Origin: UBA3537 sp965657165
GTDB taxonomy: Bacteria; Bacteroidota; Bacteroidia; Flavobacteriales; Flavobacteriaceae
NCBI GenBank assembly: GCA_965657165.1
Contig: CBFHNG010000056.1
Span: 1-9,508 of the forward strand
Direction: 5' to 3'
DNA length: 9,508 nt
The notes below the pieces were generated by a model that worked only from the letters and a program-made list of their open reading frames with translations, had not been told where the DNA came from and did not search any database. Every line of letters begins with the position of its first letter. Position 1 is the stretch's first letter. Shown here one piece after another: positions 1 to 7,514 of this stretch. The translations under genes were made by a program, and so were the position numbers.

Positions 1-23
1 TAAAAACAGATAAAGATTGGTAA
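1..23 (+). CDS. batC: BatC, C-terminal end only (partial)
   Basis: Only the last six codons and the stop are inside the window. Read in the frame starting at base 3 they give KTDKDW followed by TAA at 21-23. As I recall the family, Bacteroidota BatC proteins (TPR proteins of the aerotolerance operon) usually end in this lysine/aspartate/tryptophan tail. The stop lies three bases before the batD start, the order expected for batA-batB-batC-batD-batE. Identification rests on this short tail plus position. The TPR part of the protein lies upstream of the window and cannot be seen. Confidence 0.7.
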
Positions 24-26
24 TTT

Positions 27-1787
27 ATGAAGTTTAGATTGCTTTTATTATTGATTTTTCTATCGAGTTTTGCCATGTCTCAGGTTAAATTCGAGGCAAA
101 AACAAGTAAAACACAGCTTGGAGTGAATGAACGTTTGCGTATAGACTTTACCATGAATGAAGACGGAGATAATTTTATGCCTCCAAGTTTTGAAAATTTT
201 AAGGTTGTTGGTGGGCCAAGTCAATCCATTAACAACTCTTGGATTAATGGTGTGCGTTCTTTCTCAAAAAGCTACACCTACTTCTTATCTCCCACAAAAA
301 GAGGAACTTTTACAATTGGACAATCAAGCATTGAAATTGATGGTAACACATATAAAACTTCGCCAATACAAATTACAGTCACCGCTGCTGTTGAAATTCC
401 TAAAGACCCAAATGACCCAAACTATATTGCTTCAGAGAGTATTCATTTAGTCGCTGAGGTTTCTACAACAAAGCCCTATTTAAATGAGCCTGTAAGTGTT
501 ATTTATAAACTTTATGTGGCAGAAAACACTGGAGTAAGAAATTGGTCTGAATTGGACAGTCCTCGATATAACGATTTTTGGAGTCAAAACATTGAAGTAA
601 ACAGACAAAATGTCAAAGAGGGTAAGTATAAAGGAGAAAACTACCGCTATGTTGTTTTAAAAAAAACAGTGCTATACCCACAAAAAACAGGAAAGTTAAG
701 TATAGAACCACTTACCTTAGACGTTAGTGTTGAGGTGCCCTCTAAAAGAAGAGATATTTTTGGTCGTCTTATGATGACCACTACAAATCGGACTGTTACT
801 GCTGGAAAAAGAACAATTGATGTCAAACCATTGCCAAGTAATGGAAGGCCAGACGATTTTTCTGGGGCTGTTGGAAGCTTTGAGTTTAATATGACTTCAA
901 ATAAAAATACATTGAAAGCAACAGAAGCTTTTAATCTAAAGCTTGAAGTCTCTGGAAAAGGAAATTTAAAATTATTTAAACTTCCAAGACCTAATCTTCC
1001 TAGTGCGCTTGAAGTCTATGAGCCAGAGCATTCCGAAAAAGTTTCTACTAATCTCTCTGGAATGAGGGGTAGTATTTCGGACGCATATACTGTTGTGCCA
1101 AATGCACAAGGACAATATCCAATCCCAGCGGTGTCCTTTTCGTACTTTGATCTCAACACAAAAACCTATAAGACGCTTAAATCAAATGAATTGGTGGTGG
1201 TGGTAACTGATGGCCCCAACCTTAGCTCTAATGAAAATTCGGTAACAAAAGAAGTGCAAAAAACCAATGTAACCACTTTATCAAAACAATTTTCTTCATT
1301 CAAATCCAATGGCAATTTGGAACCAATAACTAAAACTAAATTTTATAATACTCCATTATTTTGGTGGCTATTTTTGGGGCCACTACTGCTCATTCCTCTA
1401 ATCATTATCATTACTCGAAATCGTGGTAAAAGAGCTTTGGATATAGAAGGTAATAAAATACGAAAAACGAACAGGCTGGCGCGAAAATATCTAAGCTCTT
1501 CAAAGAAAGCAATAGGAGACAAAGAAGCATTTTATGTGGCTTTGGAGCGGGCTTTACACAACTATCTTAAATCTAGATTAAAAATAGAAACTAGTGATTT
1601 TAGCAAAGAAAAAATTAACCTAATTTTAACCAAAAAAGAGGTTCAAAAAGAAGCAATCTCTCAATTTTTAAACGTTCTAAAATCTTGTGAGCTTGCACGA
1701 TACACCCCCCTAGGTATTGCAGATATGGAGCGTGATTATCAAAAAGCTGTTGAAACCATAAACACACTTGACAAACAACTAAAATAG
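27..1787 (+). CDS. batD: BatD family protein (oxygen tolerance, MoxR-associated)
   Basis: This 586-residue envelope protein belongs to the BatD / 'oxygen tolerance' family. It begins with a signal peptide (a charged MKFR start, a leucine-rich core, and probable cleavage after about residue 18-19, near AMSQ). A long beta-rich periplasmic region follows, roughly residues 20-440, which I read as repeated Ig-like segments (for example residues near 140-260 and 280-400). One membrane helix lies at about 445-464, starting FWWLFLGPLLL and followed by a basic TRNRGKR stop-transfer sequence. A cytoplasmic helical tail of about 120 residues completes the protein, which is the family's usual architecture. 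The gene starts 3 bases after the batC stop and ends 1 base before batE, so it is almost certainly co-transcribed with them. In Bacteroidota the Bat proteins are encoded with a MoxR ATPase and VWA-domain BatA/BatB and are linked to aerotolerance or envelope stress. The exact biochemical role of BatD is not established. No frame problems are seen. Confidence 0.9.
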   Translation: MKFRLLLLLIFLSSFAMSQVKFEAKTSKTQLGVNERLRIDFTMNEDGDNFMPPSFENFKVVGGPSQSINNSWINGVRSFSKSYTYFLSPTKRGTFTIGQSSIEIDGNTYKTSPIQITVTAAVEIPKDPNDPNYIASESIHLVAEVSTTKPYLNEPVSVIYKLYVAENTGVRNWSELDSPRYNDFWSQNIEVNRQNVKEGKYKGENYRYVVLKKTVLYPQKTGKLSIEPLTLDVSVEVPSKRRDIFGRLMMTTTNRTVTAGKRTIDVKPLPSNGRPDDFSGAVGSFEFNMTSNKNTLKATEAFNLKLEVSGKGNLKLFKLPRPNLPSALEVYEPEHSEKVSTNLSGMRGSISDAYTVVPNAQGQYPIPAVSFSYFDLNTKTYKTLKSNELVVVVTDGPNLSSNENSVTKEVQKTNVTTLSKQFSSFKSNGNLEPITKTKFYNTPLFWWLFLGPLLLIPLIIIITRNRGKRALDIEGNKIRKTNRLARKYLSSSKKAIGDKEAFYVALERALHNYLKSRLKIETSDFSKEKINLILTKKEVQKEAISQFLNVLKSCELARYTPLGIADMERDYQKAVETINTLDKQLK

Positions 1788-1788
1788 T

Positions 1789-2538
1789 ATGAAAAATATA
1801 ATTATTCTTTCCTTTTGGTTGATTGGAACTCTTGGGTATTCCCAAGACAATTTGCAATTTGATCAAGCTAACTCGCTGTATAACAATGGAAAGTATGATG
1901 CTGCAATTTTAGCTTATGAAAACATACTTGAAAATAATTTGCACTCTAGTGCGCTGTATTTCAATATGGGCAATTGTTATTATAAATTGAACAAAATTGC
2001 GCCTAGTATTTATTATTATGAGAAAGCATTAAAGCTATCCCCCAACGATAAAGACATTCAAAACAATTTGGGTTTTGCACAACAGATGACTATCGACCAA
2101 TTTAATGCAATTCCTGAGTTAGGGATGTCTAAATTTTATAAAAAAATCTCACAAATATTTAGTCTTAACGGGTGGGCAATCTTATGTATTTTGCTCATGT
2201 GTGTTTTTGTTGGATTTTTTATAGCGTATTTCCTTTCTTACAACACAAAAACAAAAAGGCTCTTTTTTGTAATGGGAGTGTTATCTATCCTAATACTCAT
2301 TTTATCTTTTATTTTACTCAACAAAAAAATAGACTTAGACAATGAGCGTTTTGGCATCATTTACTCACAAGAAATTAATGTAAAAACAGAGCCGAATCTT
2401 AGAAGTGAAACTGCTTTTGTTTTGCACGAAGGAACAAAAGTACAAATCATAGAATCATACAAAAATAACTGGTTAAAAATTAAACTCATAGACGGAAATA
2501 TTGGATGGATTTCCAATAACGCTCTAAAAGAATTCTAA
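1789..2538 (+). CDS. batE: BatE: TPR, two membrane helices and SH3-like domain
   Basis: This 249-residue protein has the BatE layout. A signal sequence (about 1-18, ending near GYSQ) is followed by two TPR units at about 22-86; the second contains the typical N-x-G-N-C-Y-Y and Y-Y-E-K-A-L-K-L-x-P pattern. Two membrane helices lie at about 129-149 and 158-178. A C-terminal bacterial SH3-like domain at about 188-249 carries V-K-T-E-P-N-L-R-S, then W-L-K-I-K and G-W-I. The TPR and SH3 parts would both sit on the periplasmic side if the helices form a hairpin, so the protein could act as a periplasmic scaffold for the Bat complex (inference). The start codon is one base after the batD stop, which fits translational coupling. 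A 69-base gap separates it from the transporter gene, so the Bat operon probably ends here, although I see no hairpin terminator. Confidence 0.88.
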   Translation: MKNIIILSFWLIGTLGYSQDNLQFDQANSLYNNGKYDAAILAYENILENNLHSSALYFNMGNCYYKLNKIAPSIYYYEKALKLSPNDKDIQNNLGFAQQMTIDQFNAIPELGMSKFYKKISQIFSLNGWAILCILLMCVFVGFFIAYFLSYNTKTKRLFFVMGVLSILILILSFILLNKKIDLDNERFGIIYSQEINVKTEPNLRSETAFVLHEGTKVQIIESYKNNWLKIKLIDGNIGWISNNALKEF

Positions 2539-2607
2539 ATTACTTAATTATGGTATAACACATTACATTTTATTTAAACACATTTTTTAAGCCCTAAATT
2601 AAACTCC

Positions 2608-4461
2608 ATGAAAAATACAAACAACCTATTCTCAAACATTAAGGGTGATGCCTTTGGCGGTATCACTGCAGGAATCGTAGCTTTACCACTAGCGCTCGCC
2701 TTTGGCGTATCCTCTGGTCTTGGCCCAAGTGCTGGACTTTATGGTGCTATTTTTATAAGTTTTTTTGCTGCACTTTTTGGTGGAACAAACACACAAATCT
2801 CTGGTCCAACCGCACCAATGACTGCGGTAAGTATGGTTATTATTGCTGGCATTGTTGCTGCCAATGATGGCAACGTAGAAAAAGCTTTACCATCCATCTT
2901 AATGGTGTTTTTATTGGCGGGAATAATGCAAATTGGTCTCGGTTTTTTAGGGCTTGGAAAATATATAAAATACATTCCGTACCCTGTTGTTTCTGGATTT
3001 ATGACAGCAATTGGTGTCATTATTCTTTTAACTCAAATCTTACCCTCTTTGGGATACAATCCAAAAGAAGATTTAGAGTACGTGAATCAGTTTAAACCTC
3101 AAGCAGAGGAAATTATTCTTGAAAATATTTTAAAAGACGAGGCCGGAGAAGGGATTCTTGTTTTAGAAGATTTTAAAGAGACTATAAAAAGAGCAAATGA
3201 AATTTCTGAAGCAGATATTATAAGAGAATCCAAAACTCTTGCCGCTAAAAAAGCCTCTGGAACTATTGGTGCATTAAAAGTCATGCCGAGAGCTCTTAGG
3301 AATATCAATTGGCTTGAATTTCTTTTGGCGCTTGGAACTATTATAATCATATACGGATTTAAAAGAATTACTAGAGCAGTACCTAGCACCCTAGTTGCGC
3401 TTATTGTAATGTCTGGCGGAGCTATCGCATTAGGTTTAGATTATAAGCCCATAGAAAAAATCCCCGAAGGACTCCCTATTCCTCAATTAAATATGTTTTC
3501 TAATTTTAGTTTAAACAGTATTAGTCCCTATGTATTTACAGCACTCGCACTATCGCTTCTTGGAGCAATTGATTCGTTGTTGACAAGCGTTGTGGCCGAC
3601 AATATGACAAAAACCAAACATAACCCTAACAAAGAACTTGTGGGGCAAGGTATTGGAAACAGTATTGCTGCAGTGTTTGGTGGAATTCCAGGTGCTGGTG
3701 CTACAATTCGTACTGTTGTTAATATTAATGCTGGTGGAAAAACAAGACTTTCTGGAATGATTGCTGGGGTTTTGTTGCTTTTTATTCTTTTGGCGCTAGG
3801 GCCTATCGCCTCTAAAATCCCTGCTGCAGTACTTTCTGGCATATTGATTACTGTTGGAATTGGGGTTATGGACTATAAAGGACTTAGGGCAATTCCTATT
3901 TTACCTAAAGACATTGCACTTGGACCCATAAAATTAAGCTCCGAAGTTTTAATCATGTTGGTTGTTTTAATTTTATCAACGTTTTGGGATTTAATTTTTG
4001 CTGTAGGAATTGGACTACTTATTTCGTGTTTAATGTTCATGAAGCTAATTGGTGATCTTACCGCTGAGCGCTCAGAGGTTGATACTTTGAAGGAAGAAGC
4101 ATGGCCAGATGAAATCGACTTTCCAAAAAACCTAAAAGGAGAGGTTTTTATAAAACACATCAAAGGACCACTGTTTTTTGGATCAACTTCTGAATTTCAA
4201 CAATTATATAAGCAAATTCCCGAAGGAGCAAAAACAGTTGTGATTCGGCTTAGCAGAATGCAATATATGGACCAATCTGGTTTATATGTGATGGAAGATA
4301 CACTTCAAGATTTAAAAGCTAAAGGCGTTGACGTGATTTTTGTCGGGCTTCTGAAACAGCCCAGATACATGATGGAACGTATTGATATTATTCCTGATTT
4401 TATTCCTGAAGAACGGATATATCAATCATTCAAAGGTTATTTAAGTAGCCTATCTAAATAA
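2608..4461 (+). CDS. SulP family anion transporter with STAS domain
   Basis: This 617-residue inner-membrane transporter belongs to the SulP/SLC26 family (sulfate, bicarbonate or other anions). The N-terminus carries the family signature G-D-x-x-G-G-I-T-A-G-I-V-A-L-P-L-A-L-A-F-G and G-L-Y-G-A. The conserved core stretch G-x-P-G-A-G-A-T-I-R-T-V-V-N is at about 358-372. A C-terminal STAS domain (about residues 510-615) keeps a D-x-S-G motif at D555-G558, where STAS anti-anti-sigma relatives are phosphorylated on the serine. Between two membrane helices, residues about 150-234 form a long, charged, probably helical segment, longer than I expect for SulP proteins. No carbonic anhydrase or sulfate-assimilation gene is adjacent in the window, so the substrate cannot be told: sodium/bicarbonate or sulfate are the obvious choices. 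The stop is only four bases from the end of the convergent cvpA gene. Confidence 0.9.
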   Translation: MKNTNNLFSNIKGDAFGGITAGIVALPLALAFGVSSGLGPSAGLYGAIFISFFAALFGGTNTQISGPTAPMTAVSMVIIAGIVAANDGNVEKALPSILMVFLLAGIMQIGLGFLGLGKYIKYIPYPVVSGFMTAIGVIILLTQILPSLGYNPKEDLEYVNQFKPQAEEIILENILKDEAGEGILVLEDFKETIKRANEISEADIIRESKTLAAKKASGTIGALKVMPRALRNINWLEFLLALGTIIIIYGFKRITRAVPSTLVALIVMSGGAIALGLDYKPIEKIPEGLPIPQLNMFSNFSLNSISPYVFTALALSLLGAIDSLLTSVVADNMTKTKHNPNKELVGQGIGNSIAAVFGGIPGAGATIRTVVNINAGGKTRLSGMIAGVLLLFILLALGPIASKIPAAVLSGILITVGIGVMDYKGLRAIPILPKDIALGPIKLSSEVLIMLVVLILSTFWDLIFAVGIGLLISCLMFMKLIGDLTAERSEVDTLKEEAWPDEIDFPKNLKGEVFIKHIKGPLFFGSTSEFQQLYKQIPEGAKTVVIRLSRMQYMDQSGLYVMEDTLQDLKAKGVDVIFVGLLKQPRYMMERIDIIPDFIPEERIYQSFKGYLSSLSK

Positions 4462-4465
4462 CTCT

Positions 4466-4993
4466 TTATTCTTGTTCTAAATTTTTAATTTTTGGAATCT
4501 CTAGTGTCTTATCCTCATTAATAAATTGAGGTAAAATCATTAGGGCTATTGACGCAACTGGTTTGTATAAAATTGAATCTTCCAATTCTTCTTCTGAAAC
4601 CAATGAAAGCGTATTATTGAAACGATCAAAAACAAGTAATAAAACGGAAAGAATGAGTGCAATTTTTAACCCCCCAAAAAGAGCACCTAATAATTTGTTA
4701 ATGATACCAAGAGCTGCAAAGTTTGCAAGTTTTGTCAATGCTTTTCCGGCAAGAGATATCGCCAGAACAATAACAACAAAAGTGATGATAAAAGAAGATA
4801 TGTTTATTTTTTTTTCTGACCAATCCACATAATTTGATAAAAATTCTGCGGTATAGTTACTAAAGTGAACCGCTCCATATACCCCCAACATTAACGCCAA
4901 AAGTGAGGCCACCTCTACAAATAAGCCTTTGAAAAAACCTTTAATAATTCCATAAATAATGAGTGCTCCAAGGATAATGTCAATAACAGGCAT
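4466..4993 (-). CDS. CvpA family membrane protein
   Basis: This 175-residue protein has four likely membrane helices at about 3-19, 24-44, 66-83 and 104-122 and a charged C-terminal tail of about 50 residues. The start (M-P-V-I-D-I-I-L-G), the glycine/lysine pattern G-I-I-K-G-F-F-K-G-L after the first helix, and N-K-L-L-G-A-L-F-G-G at 99-108 before the fourth helix are characteristic of the CvpA family. E. coli CvpA is needed for colicin V production and, in several enterobacteria, for bile or envelope-stress resistance. Its molecular activity is unknown, so no specific function is assigned here. It is transcribed away from the 118-residue protein gene, with 63 bases between the two start codons, and converges with the SulP gene at a 4-base gap. 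Length fits the family. Confidence 0.85.
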   Translation of the reverse strand: MPVIDIILGALIIYGIIKGFFKGLFVEVASLLALMLGVYGAVHFSNYTAEFLSNYVDWSEKKINISSFIITFVVIVLAISLAGKALTKLANFAALGIINKLLGALFGGLKIALILSVLLLVFDRFNNTLSLVSEEELEDSILYKPVASIALMILPQFINEDKTLEIPKIKNLEQE

Positions 4994-5037
4994 AAAAAGA
5001 ATTTGAGTTAATATTTCTTTAATGAGAAAATTGCGTC

Positions 5038-5045
5038 TAAATTTA
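5038..5045 (+). promoter_or_regulatory. Possible -7 element, TAAATTTA
   Basis: TAAATTTA is one base from the Bacteroidota -7 consensus TAnnTTTG and lies 11 bases before the start at 5057. It is palindromic, so it could in principle serve the divergent cvpA gene too. I see no convincing TTG-type -33 element at the right distance. Weak, position-based call. Confidence 0.3.
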
Positions 5046-5056
5046 CAAAATAAATT

Positions 5057-5413
5057 ATGGCAAGAGACGAAAAACTAAAAAAACGCTGGGAAACACTTAT
5101 AGAAAAACTCTCTCTGCGCTTTGCCGATGGTGCACCGTTGGACCTCGATGGGATTATTTATCTTATTGGTGTTCAAGAGCTTGGGCAGCTTCATCGCCGC
5201 TTCAAAAAAGACGAAAAACTGAACTTAATGCATATTGCTATTTGTCGACTTTTATTGCCATATGGGTATTACGAGCTTGATTTTATTGATAACGATGGTT
5301 GGCCGCATTATAAAATAAAAGCACAATTGCCCAATTTGAAAGCAGGAGAACAAAGCATTTTAATGAAAGAAGCTATTGTAAACTATTTTCTCGAACACGA
5401 ATTTATTAGATAA
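5057..5413 (+). CDS. Conserved small protein of unknown function next to pheS
   Basis: I cannot name this 118-residue protein, though it resembles a short soluble hypothetical protein that I recall between cvpA and pheS in other Flavobacteriaceae (memory, not a search). It has no signal peptide or membrane helix. A strongly basic N-terminal helix (K6-K17, containing K-K-R-W) is followed by a compact, apparently mixed alpha/beta part. Striking conserved-looking residues are D29-L-D-G, the segment V39-Q-E-L-G-Q-L-H-R-R-F, then P68-Y-G-Y-Y, and D78-N-D-G-W-P-H-Y. The start is an ATG preceded by an A-rich leader with no clear Shine-Dalgarno sequence. Its gene lies 32 bases upstream of pheS on the same strand, so the two may be co-transcribed, although a separate -7-like site precedes pheS. 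Coding is supported by the full-length open frame and protein-like composition. Confidence 0.75.
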   Translation: MARDEKLKKRWETLIEKLSLRFADGAPLDLDGIIYLIGVQELGQLHRRFKKDEKLNLMHIAICRLLLPYGYYELDFIDNDGWPHYKIKAQLPNLKAGEQSILMKEAIVNYFLEHEFIR

Positions 5414-5420
5414 GATTTCT

Positions 5421-5428
5421 TAAATTTG
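5421..5428 (+). promoter_or_regulatory. Possible -7 promoter element of pheS, TAAATTTG
   Basis: TAAATTTG is an exact match to the Bacteroidota -7 consensus TAnnTTTG. It ends 17 bases before the pheS start codon, which would give a leader of only about 12 bases. No good TTG-type -33 element is visible 17-20 bases upstream, so it could also be chance in AT-rich sequence. Confidence 0.4.
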
Positions 5429-5445
5429 GCTTTTATTTCAAAACC

Positions 5446-6465
5446 ATGATTGACCGCATTCAAAAATTAATTGACGAAGCCAATAGTTTTACAACAAACT
5501 CTACTACTGAGTTGGAGGCTTTTCGTATAAAGTTTTTAGGTAAAAAAGGGCTCTTAAATGAATTATTTGCTGACTTCAAATCGGTTCCAAATAATCAAAA
5601 GAAAGCCTACGGTCAAGCCATAAATACGCTAAAATCTACAGCGCAAGAAAAAGTAAACTCTATTAAAACAAACCTAGAAAGTAGCACTTCAAGCGTTTCG
5701 TCTATAGGAGATTTGACACGTCCTGGTGAACCTATAAACATTGGCGGTCGACACCCAATCTCTTTAGTGAAAAATCAAATTATAGATATCTTTTCTCGAA
5801 TTGGATTTAACGTTAGTGAAGGTCCAGAAATTGAAGACGATTGGCACAATTTTACAGCTTTAAATTTACCGGAGCATCATCCTGCAAGAGATATGCAAGA
5901 CACTTTTTTTGTACAAACAAATCCTGATATCTTGCTACGCACTCACACAAGTTCCGTTCAGGTGCGCTATATGGAAAACAACAAGCCTCCAATTCGAACC
6001 ATCTCACCTGGAAGAGTCTATCGAAACGAAGCGATTTCTGCACGTTCCCATTGCTTTTTTCATCAAGTTGAAGGTTTATATATAGATAAAAATGTAAGTT
6101 TTGCCGATTTGAAACAAACCCTACAATATTTTACAACTGAACTTTTTGGTAAATCAAAAATTCGTCTTAGACCCTCATATTTTCCATTTACAGAACCAAG
6201 CGCTGAAGTGGACGTATACTGGGGATTAGAGACTGAAACTGATTATAAAATGACAAAAGGAACGGGCTGGCTGGAAATTATGGGTTGTGGAATGGTGGAT
6301 CCAAATGTCCTAGAAAATTGTGGAATTGACTCCAAAGAATATACTGGATTTGCTTTTGGAATGGGTATAGATCGTATTGCTTTGTTATTACATCAAATTA
6401 ACGATATTCGCTTATTAAGCGAAAATGACTTACGCTTTTTGGAGCAATTTAAAAGCACCTTATAG
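5446..6465 (+). CDS. pheS: Phenylalanine--tRNA ligase alpha subunit
   Basis: PheS is the catalytic alpha subunit of the (alpha-beta)2 class II synthetase that charges tRNA-Phe, acting in the cytoplasm with PheT, which is not in this window. Its 339 residues are of normal length. An N-terminal helical coiled-coil tRNA-binding region (about 1-90) precedes the class II core. Visible motifs are R-H-P-I near 103, M-Q-D-T-F-F, H-T-S-S-V-Q-V-R-Y-M, motif 2 at 190-211 (R-V-Y-R-N-E-A-I-S-A-R-S-H-C-F-F-H-Q-V-E-G-L) split here as RVYRNEAISAR and SHCFFHQVEGL, and motif 3 at 301-310 (GFAFGMGIDR). The motif 2 wording differs from the E. coli form but matches what I know of Bacteroidota enzymes. A303 corresponds to the pocket alanine known as Ala294 in E. 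coli, so the usual phenylalanine selectivity is expected. pheS and pheT are separated here, as nothing resembling pheT follows; the next gene is convergent gpsA. Confidence 0.97.
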   Translation: MIDRIQKLIDEANSFTTNSTTELEAFRIKFLGKKGLLNELFADFKSVPNNQKKAYGQAINTLKSTAQEKVNSIKTNLESSTSSVSSIGDLTRPGEPINIGGRHPISLVKNQIIDIFSRIGFNVSEGPEIEDDWHNFTALNLPEHHPARDMQDTFFVQTNPDILLRTHTSSVQVRYMENNKPPIRTISPGRVYRNEAISARSHCFFHQVEGLYIDKNVSFADLKQTLQYFTTELFGKSKIRLRPSYFPFTEPSAEVDVYWGLETETDYKMTKGTGWLEIMGCGMVDPNVLENCGIDSKEYTGFAFGMGIDRIALLLHQINDIRLLSENDLRFLEQFKSTL

Positions 6466-6484
6466 AACCGCTCAATAAAACTAA

Positions 6485-7486
6485 TTAATCTAAATTTTCA
6501 GTTAATTTCTTTAACGCCAGTTTGGGATTCTTATTGTTATATAGCACCTCATATACCATATCAATAATTGGAGTTCTTGCAGAATTTTCATGATTTTGAT
6601 TAATTTTATAAGCGCTTTTCGTCGCATAATAGCCTTCTGCAATCATATTCATATCCATTTGTGCGGACTTCACTGTGTAGCCCTTACCAATCATATTGCC
6701 AAACATTCTATTTCGGGAAAAGGTTGAATACCCTGTGACCAACAAATCACCCAAATAGACTGTTTCGTTAATTTTACGCTTCATCTTATATACTTTCTTA
6801 ATAAAACGCTTCATTTCTCGAATAGCATTGCTCATCAAAACACTTTGAAAATTGTCACCATACCCCAATCCATGAGCAATACCAGCCGCGATGGCATAAA
6901 TATTTTTCAGCATGGCTGCATATTCAGCCCCAATAACATCATCGTGAATTTTTGTATTTATATAATGACTAGAAATTTGATTTGCTATAGCTTTTGCAGT
7001 AGCTTTATTTATGCAGGCAATGGTTAAATACGAAAGTCGCTCTAATGCCACTTCTTCAGCATGACATGGGCCCACCAAAACCGCAACTTGATCAAAAGGG
7101 ACGCCTAGATGTTGATGAAAATGTTCTCCAACCAAAAGCCCTGTTTCTGGAACTATTCCTTTTACGGCAGATAAAATAATTTTATCTGAAATATTGATAT
7201 TTAACAATTTGAGTTGCTCATAAATAAATGCAGATGGAATTGCAAAGACTAACACATCTGCTGAACGCGCTACTTTATTGATATCATCACTCAATGTAAG
7301 TTGGTTAACATCAAACTCAACAGAACTTAAATATGAGGGGTTGTGCTGCTCTTTTTTTATATACTCAATTGTTTGTGAATTACGTACATACCAACCCACA
7401 GAGTCTGTTTTCTCACATAGCATTTTTACAATTGCTGTTGCCCAACTGCCGCTTCCAAAGACTGCATATTTTAATTGTGACGCCAT
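6485..7486 (-). CDS. gpsA: NAD(P)-dependent glycerol-3-phosphate dehydrogenase
   Basis: This cytoplasmic enzyme reduces dihydroxyacetone phosphate to sn-glycerol 3-phosphate, the backbone for phospholipid synthesis. The 333-residue length is typical. The N-terminal Rossmann fold carries the dinucleotide-binding motif G11-S-G-S-W-A. The conserved substrate-pocket lysine of the S-A-V-K-G-I motif is K109, and the G139-P-C-H-A-E-E segment corresponds to the usual G-P-[ST]-x-A-x-E; the C-H pair matches Bacteroidota forms as I remember them. The presumed catalytic lysine is K194 in A-A-M-L-K-N-I-Y-A, followed by the helical C-terminal domain with G-Y-G-D-N and R-N-R-M-F-G. The chosen ATG leaves the usual nine to ten residues before the glycine motif. 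The gene converges with pheS across a 19-base gap. A TACTTTTG sequence upstream may be its -7 element. Confidence 0.95.
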   Translation of the reverse strand: MASQLKYAVFGSGSWATAIVKMLCEKTDSVGWYVRNSQTIEYIKKEQHNPSYLSSVEFDVNQLTLSDDINKVARSADVLVFAIPSAFIYEQLKLLNINISDKIILSAVKGIVPETGLLVGEHFHQHLGVPFDQVAVLVGPCHAEEVALERLSYLTIACINKATAKAIANQISSHYINTKIHDDVIGAEYAAMLKNIYAIAAGIAHGLGYGDNFQSVLMSNAIREMKRFIKKVYKMKRKINETVYLGDLLVTGYSTFSRNRMFGNMIGKGYTVKSAQMDMNMIAEGYYATKSAYKINQNHENSARTPIIDMVYEVLYNNKNPKLALKKLTENLD

Positions 7487-7506
7487 TTTTATAAATTTTA
7501 TCTGAA

Positions 7507-7514
7507 CAAAAGTA
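7507..7514 (-). promoter_or_regulatory. Possible -7 promoter element of gpsA, TACTTTTG
   Basis: On the minus strand this reads TACTTTTG, an exact match to the Bacteroidota -7 consensus TAnnTTTG. It lies 20 bases upstream of the gpsA start codon, predicting a leader of about 15 bases. A clear TTG at the -33 position is not visible, so the call rests on one element and its position. Confidence 0.4.

Noticed and set aside
1615..1866. Open frame of 83 codons on the minus strand across the batD/batE junction
   Set aside because: It lies opposite two well-supported genes, has no family resemblance and has an unlikely composition; it is a shadow frame.
2539..2607. Terminator or promoter between batE and the SulP gene
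   Set aside because: The 69 bases are AT-rich, with no stable inverted repeat and no clear -7 match, so nothing can be supported.
2739..4163. Several minus-strand open frames of about 93-104 codons inside the SulP gene
   Set aside because: They are antisense to a strongly recognised transporter, and their Ile/Pro/Ser-rich composition is what the complement of hydrophobic codons gives.
4563..4832. Plus-strand open frame of 89 codons opposite cvpA
   Set aside because: It is antisense to a recognised CvpA protein and has no independent support.
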